Assembly (NCBI RefSeq): GCF_047663525.1
Contig: NC_092605.1
Span: 744,001 to 808,000, forward strand
From: Anas platyrhynchos
Taxonomy: Eukaryota > Chordata > Aves > Anseriformes > Anatidae
Direction of reading: 5' to 3'
DNA length: 64,000 bases
The first letter of the stretch is position 1. Every line of letters begins with the position of its first letter. The position numbers and the translations under genes are program-made. A model generated the notes under the pieces. The model saw only the letters and a program-made list of their open reading frames with translations. It was not told where the DNA came from and made no database searches. Below are positions 48,350 through 58,679 of this stretch, one piece after another.

Positions 48350-49527
48350 CGGCGCCCCAACACCTCTCCTGTGCCCGGGGCAGCGGCCCCCCGCCGCCCC
48401 CCCCCCCCGGCCATGCAGGGGCTCCCCCTCGCCACGCCGCCGCCCGCAGCGGGGACGCCGCAACGCCCGGCTGCAGCGCACGGAGGCGCAGAGCGGCTCG
48501 CCCAGCCCAGCGGTGCTTACCGGAGGCAGCGGTCCCGGGGGGGGTCTGAGCGGCAGCCCCGCGTGCAGGACACCCCATCGCCCGGGGGGGGCCCGCTCAG
48601 TCCGCGCACGCCGCGGGCACCGAAGCGTTCGGGCTACGGGAATTCATTGCCCTGCGGCTGCCGCGCGGTTGCTCGCAGGCTCCGGGCCCGCGGTTGCGAA
48701 CTCCCCGCGGTGCTGACTCATCTTCTTCATGCCCGTGAAGCACCGAGCCCGGAGCTCCACGCCCACAGCCGCCGTGCGGCGGCCGCTCCCGCTGCCCTGC
48801 CCGCCCCGGTGCGCGGGGCCGCGGCGCGCTCCTTGGCTCGGCTCGGCGCGGCTCGGTTCGGCTGGGCTGGGCTCCGGGAAAGCGATTCCGAACCGGGCGC
48901 TACCTGGCCGCGAGCCCGCGGGTGGCACCGCGACACGGATGGCCCCGCCGGGTGGCACCCCCCGCCCCGCCGGCCTTTATTCATTCGCTCGCCAACCGCT
49001 TCAGAACCACAGCCCCGGCTCCGGCACCGACCGGGGGCTGCGCGGGGGCTGCGTCCCCGTGTCCCGGGGCTGCCCCGCGCCGCTTTGTCCCCGGCCACGC
49101 CGCGGCCCGGAGCCGGTGGCCGAGCCCGGCTGGGACCGGGATGCTCGGGGCGGGACAGCGCCGGCACCGGGCGGACACCGGGAGGACACCGGGCGGGACC
49201 GGGCCGGGTCTAGGCTCCCCCCGGGCTGTGCCGGGAGCCCCGCAGCAGCCCTGCACCGTGCGGGCCGAGCCGTGCCGGGCCGTGCCCAGCCGTGCCGCAC
49301 ACGCCGCCAGCCGGCCCCGCGCCCAGGGGAACAAAGCGCCGCGCTGCGGCTCTGCGCGCCCGCACCGGGCCGAACCGGGCCGGGCCGAACCGGGCCAGCC
49401 CCTGCCCATTGTCCCCGGGCCGGGCCGGGCCGGGCCGCCCCCCGCGCGGGCAGGAAGGGGAGGGGTCGCGGCAGACAATGCCTCCCCCCCCCCCCCCCCG
49501 CGCCGTCACGGCCCGCCCTCCGCTCCC

Positions 49528-49534
49528 CATTGGC
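49528..49534 (-). promoter_or_regulatory. CBX2: Inverted CCAAT box (NF-Y type)
   Basis: CCATTGG within the GC-rich CBX2 promoter, about 200 bp upstream of the start codon, consistent with transcription start somewhere near 49600-49690. Confidence 0.45.
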
Positions 49535-49732
49535 CGGCGGGGAATTTGGGGAGCCCCCCTTCTCCCCCCCCGCCGGGGGCGCGCGCGTCGCATTGTGCCG
49601 GGGGGCGCGCGGGGATGGGGGGGCGGGGGCGCGCGCGGCCGCCGTCGGGGGCGCGCCCGGGGGCTCCCCTTGTGTGTGCGTGCGTGCGGGGCCGCGGCCG
49701 GGGCCGGGGCCGCAGCGGGGCCGGCCGGCGCC

Positions 49733-49804
49733 ATGGAGGAGCTGAGCAGCGTGGGAGAGCAGGTCTTCGCCGCCGAGTGCATCCTCAGCAAGCGGCTCCG
49801 CAAG
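49733..49804 (+). CDS. CBX2: CBX2 exon 1 (coding part)
   Basis: The exon encodes [20 protein letters not shown] and RLRK, the start of the chromodomain including cage residue Phe12. It ends in phase 0 before donor GTGGGC. Intron 1 is only 84 bp. Confidence 0.97.
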
Positions 49805-52800
49805 GTGGGCCCCCGCCGCGCCCCCCCCCCAGCGCCCCGGCCCCGCCGCCGCCTCCGCTAACGCGCCTCTCTGTGCCTCTCTCCGCAGGGCAAGCTGGAG
49901 TACCTGGTCAAGTGGCGGGGCTGGTCCTCCAAGTGAGCGGGGCGCGGGGCCGGGGGGGGGCGCGGGGCGGTGCGGGGCGCGGGGGGCCGCCCGCCCGGCC
50001 GCTTTTGTTCGGGCCGCGCCGCTCCTTTTGTTTACAAATAAGCGCGGCCGCGGCCCGGCCCTCCCCGCCGCCGCGTGGGGCTGAGCCCCCCCCCCCCGAC
50101 GGGCCGGGCCGCCCCCCCTTCGGCGCCCCCCCCGGCGGGCAGGCACCGGCCGCGCGTCCCCCTCCTGCTCCCCCGGGATGCGCGGGGCTCGCCTCGAGCG
50201 GCGCCGCCGTGGCCGCCCCCGGCCCGCGCCCCCCCCGGCCCCTCGTCCCCAGCCGTCGGTGCTGGGATGCCCCGGGCCCCGACGGCGCCCCGAGCCCGGC
50301 CACCTCCGTCCCCATCGCCGCCGTTGTGGGAAGCGCGGGGCCCGGCACCGGGTCCTCGGTCCGGGGCTCGCGGAGGGCCCGGGTGTCCTCGGCTGAACTC
50401 CCCGGGGCCCGGCCGGTAACGGGGAGGGGGGGGCGGCGAGCGGCGGTCCCGTGCTCTCGCCCAGTCCCGTCTTCTGTTCCAGGCACAACAGCTGGGAACC
50501 CGAGGAGAACATCCTTGATCCGAGACTGCTCCTCGCTTTCCAAAAGAAGTGAGCAAACCGTAAATATTTCTAAACGAACGATAAAGTCAATTAACTTCTA
50601 ATTGGCCGCGCGTGCGGTGGAAGTTGTGGAAACAACAGACCGGGGCTCTCCGTGCCTTTTGTGGCACAGCTCTTTTGTTCATCTCCTGAAATTACAGTTC
50701 AGGTCCACCTAGGACGGCTCTCCCCAGGCTGGGTAAACACGGAGAATTTATGGCCCTGTGCACAATCTGTTTGTGCTCGCGCCGCACAATGGGCGCACGG
50801 CAGCACCCAGCAGAGACCTTTAGCTCTTGTTCCCCGACCAGCAGCCGGGGCCTCGGCTGTGCTCGGGGGGTGACTGCACGCCCAGGTGGGGAGACCGCTC
50901 CTACAGCTACAGAAATGGTGGGCTCAGAAAGGCATCCATGTATTTACGGAGGGCATAGCTGCGAGAGGGGTGAGGAAGGAATGGGTGGGAGAAAATGGTG
51001 TCCTCTGCCAGAGCCGGGCTACGACACAGAGCCGAGCTGTGGGCTGCAATTGTTCTGCAGCTATTATACACCGGGAGTCAGGCATGGAGATAGAAAAGTA
51101 GCCAGCTGGCTACATTAAGCACAGTGCTGCCAAATATTTTGGCTCCATATTAATAAAAATCATTAAAGTTTACGATAGGATTTAATTATAACTCGTTTCT
51201 GGAGCCATTTTTTTTCAAGAATGGAAGCTGGTGGTTATTGCAGGCAGCACGGAGTTTAATCAGCCGTATGTATTACAGCTTAACACTGTCCCTTTTAAAT
51301 GGAGAAACACCAAGTAGTATCGTGACCTGAACACATTCTCAGTACGGTCACCCCGGGCTTTGCGTGGCTGTTGGCCCGGGCCACCACCTCCCCACCGAGG
51401 ATGCAGCAAGGGCAAAATGAGCCTGGTGAAAGAGAGAAAGCTGGGACCCCAGGGAGTGCCATCGCTGCCCCTCTCAGCCCCTCAGGGGCTGGCCTGCTTC
51501 TCGCCGGGAAGGGGAAGCGCAGCTCTGCGGGTGTGTAAATAAGGAAGGGCTCAGCAGAGACCGTTCAGATGCATCCGTTGTTCTGTTCCCATTCTGCCGG
51601 CAAAGCAGCAAATTTCGCTGCGAATTGGAAAGGTCGCTGGCTTGGGATGGGCAACGCTGTGGTGCATCGCTGAGCACTGGAAGCTCCTTGCTGTGGGAAT
51701 GTTCTTGTAGTAAATGAGGATGCAAACAAACAGCTCTGCCTCGCTGCCACAGCCACCTCGGTGCCCTGGGCCCTACAGGGTGCAGGCTGAGCGCCCACAC
51801 ACCAGGACGCCGCTCCCAGGGGCAGCGTTACAAAACCGATGCCTCCTTTTGGAAGGTCTGTGGCTGGCTCCAGTGGAACAAAGGTACCAGGACCAGGGCA
51901 GCCATCAGGACGGTGTTGCCCGGCGGATGGAGCTGTTTGGTAACCGCATTTCAGCCATCCATGCAGTTCAGTCCCATGTTTTATGCAAGAGACTTTTTCT
52001 TTTCATCTCTCCGCCAGCATAGCAGGGCAAATGCTTTCTTGCTGAGCCAGCTGAATATCCTGCTGTCTGGACAGCCATCTTTGTCCACCATTTTTTGTAG
52101 CCCTTTTCTCAGTTTGTAGTTCTTTTTTCTTCACATTCTTGGCCCAAGTCTTCCAGACGCCGTAGGTCAGCTGGCAGAGCGATGCTCAGAGCTGAGGGAA
52201 AGGCTCGTGGTGTTTTCATTCCAAAGCTGCTGCTGAGGTGCACAGCAGCCTGACATATTTTAAATACTGATAGCAATGCGTGGCCCCCAAGTGTTGGAAA
52301 TGGTCGTGGAAGGGAAGGGTGCTGCTACCTGGCCTGGCCCAGGTACCCCACGGGGAGGCTGCAGGTTGTGGGATGCCTTCCAGCTGCTGCTCAGAGCGGA
52401 GCTGAGCCCACAGCATCAGAGCAGGATTTTTTTTAATGACAGAAGAAATGGAAGAATCTGGCTGGGCTTGTTATTTTTTTTATTATTATTTTTTTATGCA
52501 AGCTTTGTCCTTAATCGTTTTTTTGTGATTTTTTTTTCCAGGGAACACGAGAAAGAAGTGCAGAACCGCAAGAGAGGCAAACGGCCCAGGGGCAGGCCCA
52601 GGAAACACGTGGTAAGTCCTGGAGGTGCTGGAAACCCACAGCAGAGACAGCCCTGGCGAGGCTCTGACCCTGAGGGGCACCAGCGGGTGTCTGTCCCACA
52701 GCACAGTGTCGTGGGTGCTGAGCCCACGGAGGGTGGCAAGGACACGGCAGTGCCTGCAGACCCTGTGGTAGAGGCTTTGCAGAGTGCATGTTCCCTGACT

Positions 52801-54291
52801 CATTTTATGGCAGAGGCCGCGTGAAACACAGGGAAAGAACCTGTGTGCTTGTCCAGGGCACCCTGCCAGACCACGCTGGAGGATTTGCAGTGTCCCTGGC
52901 TGTTCTTTGATAATTTGTCTTTACCCTTCTCCCTGTCCCTCCTCATTGCTTCGTAGGAACCAGAGATGCCCTCAAAAAGTAAGTCAAGTAGTTCCTCTTC
53001 CTCAACATCCTCCTCTTCTTCCTCCTCCGATGAAGAGGATGAAAGTGACCTGGAAGCAAAGAGAGGTCCCCGCAGCAGAGAGACTCACCCGGTTCCCCAG
53101 AAGAAAGCTCAGATCCTGGTGGCAAAGCCAGAAATGAAAGACACTTCCAGAAAGAAGCGTGGGCGGAAACCTCTCCCCCCAGAGCAGAAGGCAGCTCGGA
53201 GGACCGTGAACTTGACAAAAGTGCTGAAAACGTCCCGCAAGGAGGTGGGGAGCAGTGCCAAGCTGATGGGGAAGCTGCAGCCCCAGCACAGCACGCAGGG
53301 CTCAGGGATGGCTGTGCTGAAGGAAGCGCCGGGCACCTTGGCTGGGCTCAGCTCCGGAGGGTCGTCGGCAGAAAACCTCCCCAGCATGATGAAGAGCGGC
53401 TCCACCAGCCCCAACCGGGCCATCAGCTGGCAGAGCTCCATCGTGCACTACATGAACAGGATGTCCCAAAACCAGAGCTCGGCAGAGACCTCGCCCCTGA
53501 GCAGGCTCGCGCTGAAGTCGCAGGCATCGAGCAAGAGCGGCTTAGGGCTGGACCTAAAAATGAGGAACCAGAAAGGATCTGGGGAGCTTGGGCTGACCAT
53601 GCAGGGAGCCAAGACTGCCAAGGTTCCCGGCGGTGGTGCTGGAGGGGACCCGAAGTCTGGGTTCGCTGCAGGAGCCCAAATGCTGCACAACGGCAGCAAG
53701 ACGCCTGCAAGCTCGGCTGTGCCCGGGAGCCAGCTGGCATCCAGTCAGGAGCTGAACCTCCAAGCTTTAAACTTGCAGAGTGTCAAAAATGGGCAGAACG
53801 CAGCCGGGGGAAGCAGCCTCCCTCGCCACGTGTGCAGCGCCCTGTCCAAAAGCGCCGGGGCAGCGGCGAGCGCGGGTGCCGCCGTCACGAAGGGCAGCGG
53901 AGCTGGTGCCGGATCGAATGCTGCCAGCGTGGGGGACAGCAGCAAGAGTGAGAAGCAGGCGCACAGAGCGGTCACTGGCGAGAGGGACTTGGCCAAAGGT
54001 GGCACGGCCGGCACGCAAGAGGGGCACGTGGCCCCCGAGAGCCGCAAGGCAGCCGCCCTCTCCGAAGTGAGCACAGGCGAAGAGACCAGCTCGGACTCGG
54101 ATCGGGATTCTGCTTCCTTCCCCAGCGTGGGTCAGAACATGTCCGTCTCCATCCAGACCAGCCAGGACTGGAAGCCCACCCGCAGCCTGATCGAGCACGT
54201 CTTCGTCACGGACGTCACCGCTAACCTGATCACAGTGACGGTCAAGGAGTCCCCCACCAGCGTCGGGTTCTTCAACCTGCGGCAATACTGA
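49733..54291 (+). CDS. CBX2: CBX2, Polycomb chromobox protein 2 (complete, 5 exons)
   Basis: The exons 49733-49804, 49889-49932, 50483-50548, 52542-52611 and 52957-54291 join to 528 codons plus stop; human CBX2 has 532 residues. CBX2 is a nuclear PRC1 subunit that binds H3K27me3 and compacts chromatin. Visible parts are a chromodomain at about residues 10-62 with aromatic-cage Phe12, Trp33 and Trp36, an AT-hook [10 protein letters not shown] at 73-82, two seven-serine runs (94-108) before an acidic DEEDESD, a second AT-hook-like RKKRGRKP at 149-156, a long low-complexity Ser/Gly/Ala linker, and a C-terminal Pc box at about 493-528 that contacts RING1. The start lies in GCGCCATGG, a strong Kozak context. 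Compared with human, about 13 residues after the AT-hook are absent. Confidence 0.98.
49889..49932 (+). CDS. CBX2: CBX2 exon 2
   Basis: The exon encodes [14 protein letters not shown] with cage residues Trp33 and Trp36. It ends within a Lys codon (AA|G) before donor GTGAGC, so the phase is 2. Confidence 0.97.
50483..50548 (+). CDS. CBX2: CBX2 exon 3
   Basis: This 66-nt exon encodes [19 protein letters not shown] and QK, the rest of the chromodomain and its C-terminal helix. Both borders split Lys codons. Length and phases equal those of the CBX8 exon at 63884-63949. Confidence 0.97.
52542..52611 (+). CDS. CBX2: CBX2 exon 4 (AT-hook)
   Basis: A T-rich tract ending in CCAG precedes the exon, which encodes [20 protein letters not shown] and KHV. 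The donor is GTAAGT in phase 0. Human CBX2 continues LTAMSSCSRRSKLK before the next exon; that segment is not encoded here. Confidence 0.95.
52957..54291 (+). CDS. CBX2: CBX2 exon 5 (linker and Pc box)
   Basis: A TTCGTAG acceptor opens the exon at [10 protein letters not shown]. One open frame of 444 codons carries the serine/acidic tract, basic AT-hook-like motif, low-complexity linker and Pc box, and stops at TGA 54289-54291. Confidence 0.98.
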   Translation, partial: EPEMPSKSKSSSSSSSTSSSSSSSDEEDESDLEAKRGPRSRETHPVPQKKAQILVAKPEMKDTSRKKRGRKPLPPEQKAARRTVNLTKVLKTSRKEVGSSAKLMGKLQPQHSTQGSGMAVLKEAPGTLAGLSSGGSSAENLPSMMKSGSTSPNRAISWQSSIVHYMNRMSQNQSSAETSPLSRLALKSQASSKSGLGLDLKMRNQKGSGELGLTMQGAKTAKVPGGGAGGDPKSGFAAGAQMLHNGSKTPASSAVPGSQLASSQELNLQALNLQSVKNGQNAAGGSSLPRHVCSALSKSAGAAASAGAAVTKGSGAGAGSNAASVGDSSKSEKQAHRAVTGERDLAKGGTAGTQEGHVAPESRKAAALSEVSTGEETSSDSDRDSASFPSVGQNMSVSIQTSQDWKPTRSLIEHVFVTDVTANLITVTVKESPTSVGFFNLRQY

Positions 54292-57200
54292 GCCAGGGAG
54301 CGGGAGAGGAGGGAGGCGGTCCCCAGGCCTCTCCCGTAGCCTTGCCCAGCTCTCCCGTCAGGTTTTTCTTTCTTTAGGTGAACGCCCCATGGCAGGGACT
54401 CGCATGGTGACCGTCCGCCCCTGCCAGCGGCTGCCTCCGTTCCCTGCAGCGCGGCGCCCAGTGCTGCAGGCAGTGCCAGCTCGGACACTGTCTGCAGCAC
54501 CCACGCGCACCCCGCGAGACCTGTTGAGACTTGTGCTCAGAGGGCCAGGGAAACGTACGGTGAAACCCGCTCAGAAGTGCCAGCACATGAGGGAGTCCCT
54601 TCCTGCTGCCCTTCGTCCTGCCAGAGCCGGGGGCCAGCACCGTGGGCCGGGAGCGGAGGCGTTGTGCTGCCGGGAGGGGACGGGCTGGCAAGTTCTGAGC
54701 CAGGCTTCACCGTACGCGGCTCTCCCTGCTTGGCAGCTTGAGATGGCAGAACACAGCGCAGGGCTCTGGTGGCAGGGAGAAGGGGTGGAGGGGCCACGGG
54801 CCAGGCTGACGCTCGGGAGAGGAAAGGAGAGGAAAGGAGAGCCTCTTCTCTCCTCTGGGCGCCCCGTGAATCCACCTGCAAGCTGCGAGGACAGTCACAA
54901 GTCGATCCAAATAGACAGCTGATGCTCCCAGCACCCAAGGGCTGGGGGATGGCTGTGGTACGGGGGTTTTTCAGGGTACATTAAGTCCAGCCACCCCCCT
55001 GGGCTAGGTCAGTTCCAATGATGGTGAAATCCACGATGTCTCCGTTGTGGTTTCCAGCTGATAAGGAAATACTGTTTACATTTTTTATTAAGGGAAAAAC
55101 CTTTTTTTTAGAGGGAGGGGAATAAACCCAGTCTAGCAAAGGCTGAATGGGAGACACTGATGAGACAGGGTGGCAAAGATGCCTCTTTGAGAGCAAGGGG
55201 CAACGGGCAGCAGGCATCGAGTCCTGTTGTACAGCCCAGTGAGCCCAGAGCCGCTCCTCTGCCTCCGCCTTGGCCTCACACTCAGCAGCATCCAGGCACT
55301 TGCAGGGACCAAGCTGGGGAATATTTGTTCAGTCCTGCAGAACATTCAAACTCTCTTGACAGCAGGTAGGTTGGTGCTATGGCTCCCAGTTGGCTGAGGT
55401 TGGTGCTGGAGTTGGGTTAAAAACCAGCTGGACCCAGTACCGCTGTCAAGCCCCGTGCCTTGGATGCTCATCGGTGTTGAACTGTGCTCAGTGTCCCCGT
55501 TTTTCTCCAGCTGGAGGGCTCGGGGGCTGGTGGAGGACAACGCCTGCCCGGGTTGCCCAGAGCAGTCGGCAGCAGGCACCCACTGCTGCTGGCCCCCCAG
55601 GCTGCGGCATCTTCTGCGGCCACCTCGCCCTCCCGTCCCGAGCCAGCAGCTGGGTTGTTAATTCTGGCTTGTAATTGCAACCAATAATGGCTTTTTTACT
55701 GAGGTCTTTTTCCCTGCTATAGATTACTCTTACAAGCCAAAATTAACAGCAGTAGTTCAGGCAGAGTTTAATAGCATTTGAGGTCATTTTAGTTCTGTTA
55801 ATGCTGAACTCCTTCTCTGGAGAAGATGCAAAGCCTGCCGCCTGCCAGGTCTCTGGGTACGTTATTAGGAAGTGCCTCCAGGGTCTGCGCCGTGGCTCGG
55901 GGTAGCTGCAGGTATGGCATCAGCATGGCTCATCGCTCACCGGACCACTGTGCCCTGCCACGGGGCCGAGCATCTTATTTTGCCATGGAGGGGGCACTTG
56001 CGGCCTCGGTACCCACAGGAGCGCAGAGAGGAAAAGAGACCAAATGGAGGGTACATGTTTCTGAAGCCCCAATGCATCAGACCACCACGGCTGCGTTGGC
56101 TGCCGGTGGTGCAATTCTCAGGTGAAATGAAAAACCAGCGATGGCAGCGTTTGCTGCCTGGGTGCGAAAGGGACGTTGTTCCCGTTGTTCCCTGCGTGGT
56201 GGCTGCCATCTCCAGGAAAAGCTCCTGTGGGCTAGAAACGGATTCCCTTAGCTTGTTATTTAATCTGCAGCCGTCCTGTTGGTCATGGCTTTGAGATGGT
56301 TTTGTTCTAGAGCTTGAGTGCAGCATCCTGCGGGAGCTGATGGCGAGCTGGGGTGGGCCAAGGGGTATCCCTGCAGCTCCTGTGCGGTTGTCCCCATGCG
56401 CAGCCACGCTGCCTTGAATGTCACTTCGCCACAGTGCCAGGCAGCTGGGGACCAGGGGGATTTGCTGCAAGCCGCCTGCAGAAGGCCTCGTGCAGCCCCA
56501 GGCCTGCAGCGGGCTGGGCTCTGCTCCACGAGGCAAAGGGCCCCAGGGAAGAGGTGAGCCTCAGGTGAGCCTCGTCCACAGATGGGGTTCCCAAAGGACA
56601 GTGTCCGTGGAGCTCCACAATGCCAAAATGTCAGTCTGTTATGTTTACCTTGTAGTCTTTAACGTTGCCAAACGACGTACGGTTGCTTTGAAAAGTCCAA
56701 GGAAACATCAGCCTGTGTTAGCAGAAACGAGCACTCCAGGCGCAGCCTCGCGTTCTGGGGGGGTAACCGAGGGGTTTGTGGGACCTCCGAGGTAATGCCC
56801 GGCTCTCTTCCCCACACACCAAATGTTTGCTAGTTGGCCTTTGCAGATCCAAACTACACAACAATGTGCCTTTTGCAACTGTCCTTACTTCAGCCTTGTC
56901 CGTGACACCGGTCCTACGACAGGTTTGTGCCTATGCAAAGCTGGGGTGGTCACAGGGTGCTGGGGACAGCCGCGACCCCACAGGACACCCAGCCCCGAGT
57001 GCTGGAGGTGGCCGATGGATGCTTCCGAGGGGAAGCCGGCCCGGCAGGGATGCTCTTGCCTAGGATGGGATGTGGGGCTGGTGTCCCAAGCTGGCTGCCG
57101 AAGGGGAAAAGCGTTTGAGGATGGTCTGAGAAGGGGTCAGGCACTCAGCACCCCCAGAAGGTGCATGAGGTGAGACAGGAGGGCAGATGGCGTGGGCATT

Positions 57201-58580
57201 GCTCACCGGCTCCGAGAAGGCTGCTCCCTCCAGAGTGCCCCATCGCAGCCCCAGTGCCTTTCTCCTTCTGGCAGCTTGCTCCTGCCCCGGGCCAGGCTGA
57301 CGCCCCCCCAGGCTAACACCCCCCTGGGAGGGCGAGCAGCCCCATGGCTTCACCCAGCGTCCCCAGGCATTGCCCTAGGTAGCGGCAGGACTCTGCTGTC
57401 ACCGCTTTTAGCTATTGTGCCTTTCTGCTCACCAGCTGGTTCGATTCCAAAGGTTTAAGAATGGTGAAAATGATAATCCAGAATTTTTTCTAAACTTCAT
57501 CTCATCCCTCCCCCCCTTCCCCAGCCCCTCCTGACCTCGTGTTTCAGGACCTTGACTCTCCCAGCGGCGCTGGCGTGCGTCTGAGTGAAAGGTTTGTGTT
57601 GAAGTTTGCCTCTCAAAGGCACATTATGTGAGTGATTTACGGAAATCTTTTGTGGACAGAGGTTGAAAGCTGATGCAGACCGTGTTTACCAGTCAGTGCC
57701 ATTAGTATTCAAGGTCTACCTTTTTATTTTTTATTTTAAGTTTGCTGCTATGGGTTTGAGTGTTCAGTTGTGTGTCAAACAACCAATTAAAGGTTTGTCA
57801 CTTGTCATTTTCTAAGGGGTTTCCGATGTGGAAAGTCCTGCAGTATTTGTATATTGAATGGATATTTTCTCCAGGCATAATCTGGTTAAGTATACTTGTT
57901 GTTTTCCATTGGACTGGAAGAGGTGGCCAATTCAGCCATCTTCCTTAGAAGCCTAGTATATTTTTATATATATATATTTGTACCAAAAAAAAAAAAAAAA
58001 AATGGAGCTTGTGGAAGGACGGGGATGGTTTCAGGACGTTCAGTTTGCTTTGAGTTTCTGATCTGAGTGTGAAGGGCTCCAGAGAGGGAGAGGTTTTTAC
58101 TGAAAGAAATTGGGTGAAAACAAACAATTGTTCTTGTAACTTGCGCCAGTCACTGGTCTGATTTGTATGTTTTAATTAAAGAGAGAGCCAAATCGTTCCT
58201 GTATGACACTTATAATTGCTTTAAACTACAGCTGTTTGTTTGCTTTTATTTTCAGAGAACAAAAGTTGGAGATGGTATTACCCTGGGAAAGCTTAAGTGT
58301 TTTGCTGGAGCAGGACAGCCGCCCGGCCCGCGGAGCGACGCAGGGCTCCCTGGGCCGCGGTCACCCTCACGCCAGCTCGCTCGGTTCCGTGCTGTGTGGT
58401 TCCTGGGACTGCTGGACACTAGTGCTAGTTTAGACCTCTAGGCTACTTTTAATTTATTTGCAGGAAAACACTAGGAGATGCTACGTCGGGCGGTTTTTTT
58501 TTTTTTTTTCTTTTTTGTATAACTTTTCCACTGCTCTTTTTTTTTTTAGTATATCAATAAATATTTTTTTTAACTTTTCA
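54292..58580 (+). other. CBX2: CBX2 3' untranslated region
   Basis: No gene other than CBX2 is visible between its stop and a canonical AATAAA at 58556-58561, which sits in a long T-rich stretch suited to 3' end formation. An earlier AATAAA at 55121-55126 could give a short form with a 3'UTR of about 0.85 kb, and an ATTAAA lies at 58175-58180. The last 1 kb is AT-rich and holds a TA run (57965-57977). The extent is inferred from signals. Confidence 0.65.
58556..58561 (+). terminator. CBX2: CBX2 distal polyadenylation signal
   Basis: AATAAA followed by ATATTTTTTTT and TTAACTTTTCAG. Sequence character changes abruptly to GC-rich CpG-dense DNA within about 100 bp downstream, which fits the gene ending here. 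Confidence 0.65.
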
Positions 58581-58679
58581 GCCTGCTGTGCTCACTGTGC
58601 CAGCCCGAGCAGGGGGAGGCAGCATGCAAGCCCCACTGCTGCCTTGCGACCCCGCATCCCCTGGGGCCCCGCGTTCCCT

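Larger units (their letters stand above)
48350..50450. promoter_or_regulatory. CBX2: CBX2 promoter CpG island
   Basis: About 2.1 kb of very CpG-dense sequence spans the upstream region, exon 1, the 84-bp intron 1, exon 2 and intron 2 of CBX2. No TATA box is visible. An inverted CCAAT box (CCATTGG) lies at 49528-49534, about 200 bp above the ATG, and (CGGGC)n repeats at 49415-49437. Unmethylated islands of this size are typical of Polycomb-regulated genes. Confidence 0.85.

Noticed and set aside
48922..50601. A 559-codon plus-strand frame over the CBX2 promoter and first exons, with a 503-codon minus-strand frame opposite
   Set aside because: Both run through the real CBX2 exons in the wrong frame or strand, and both are low-complexity GC products.
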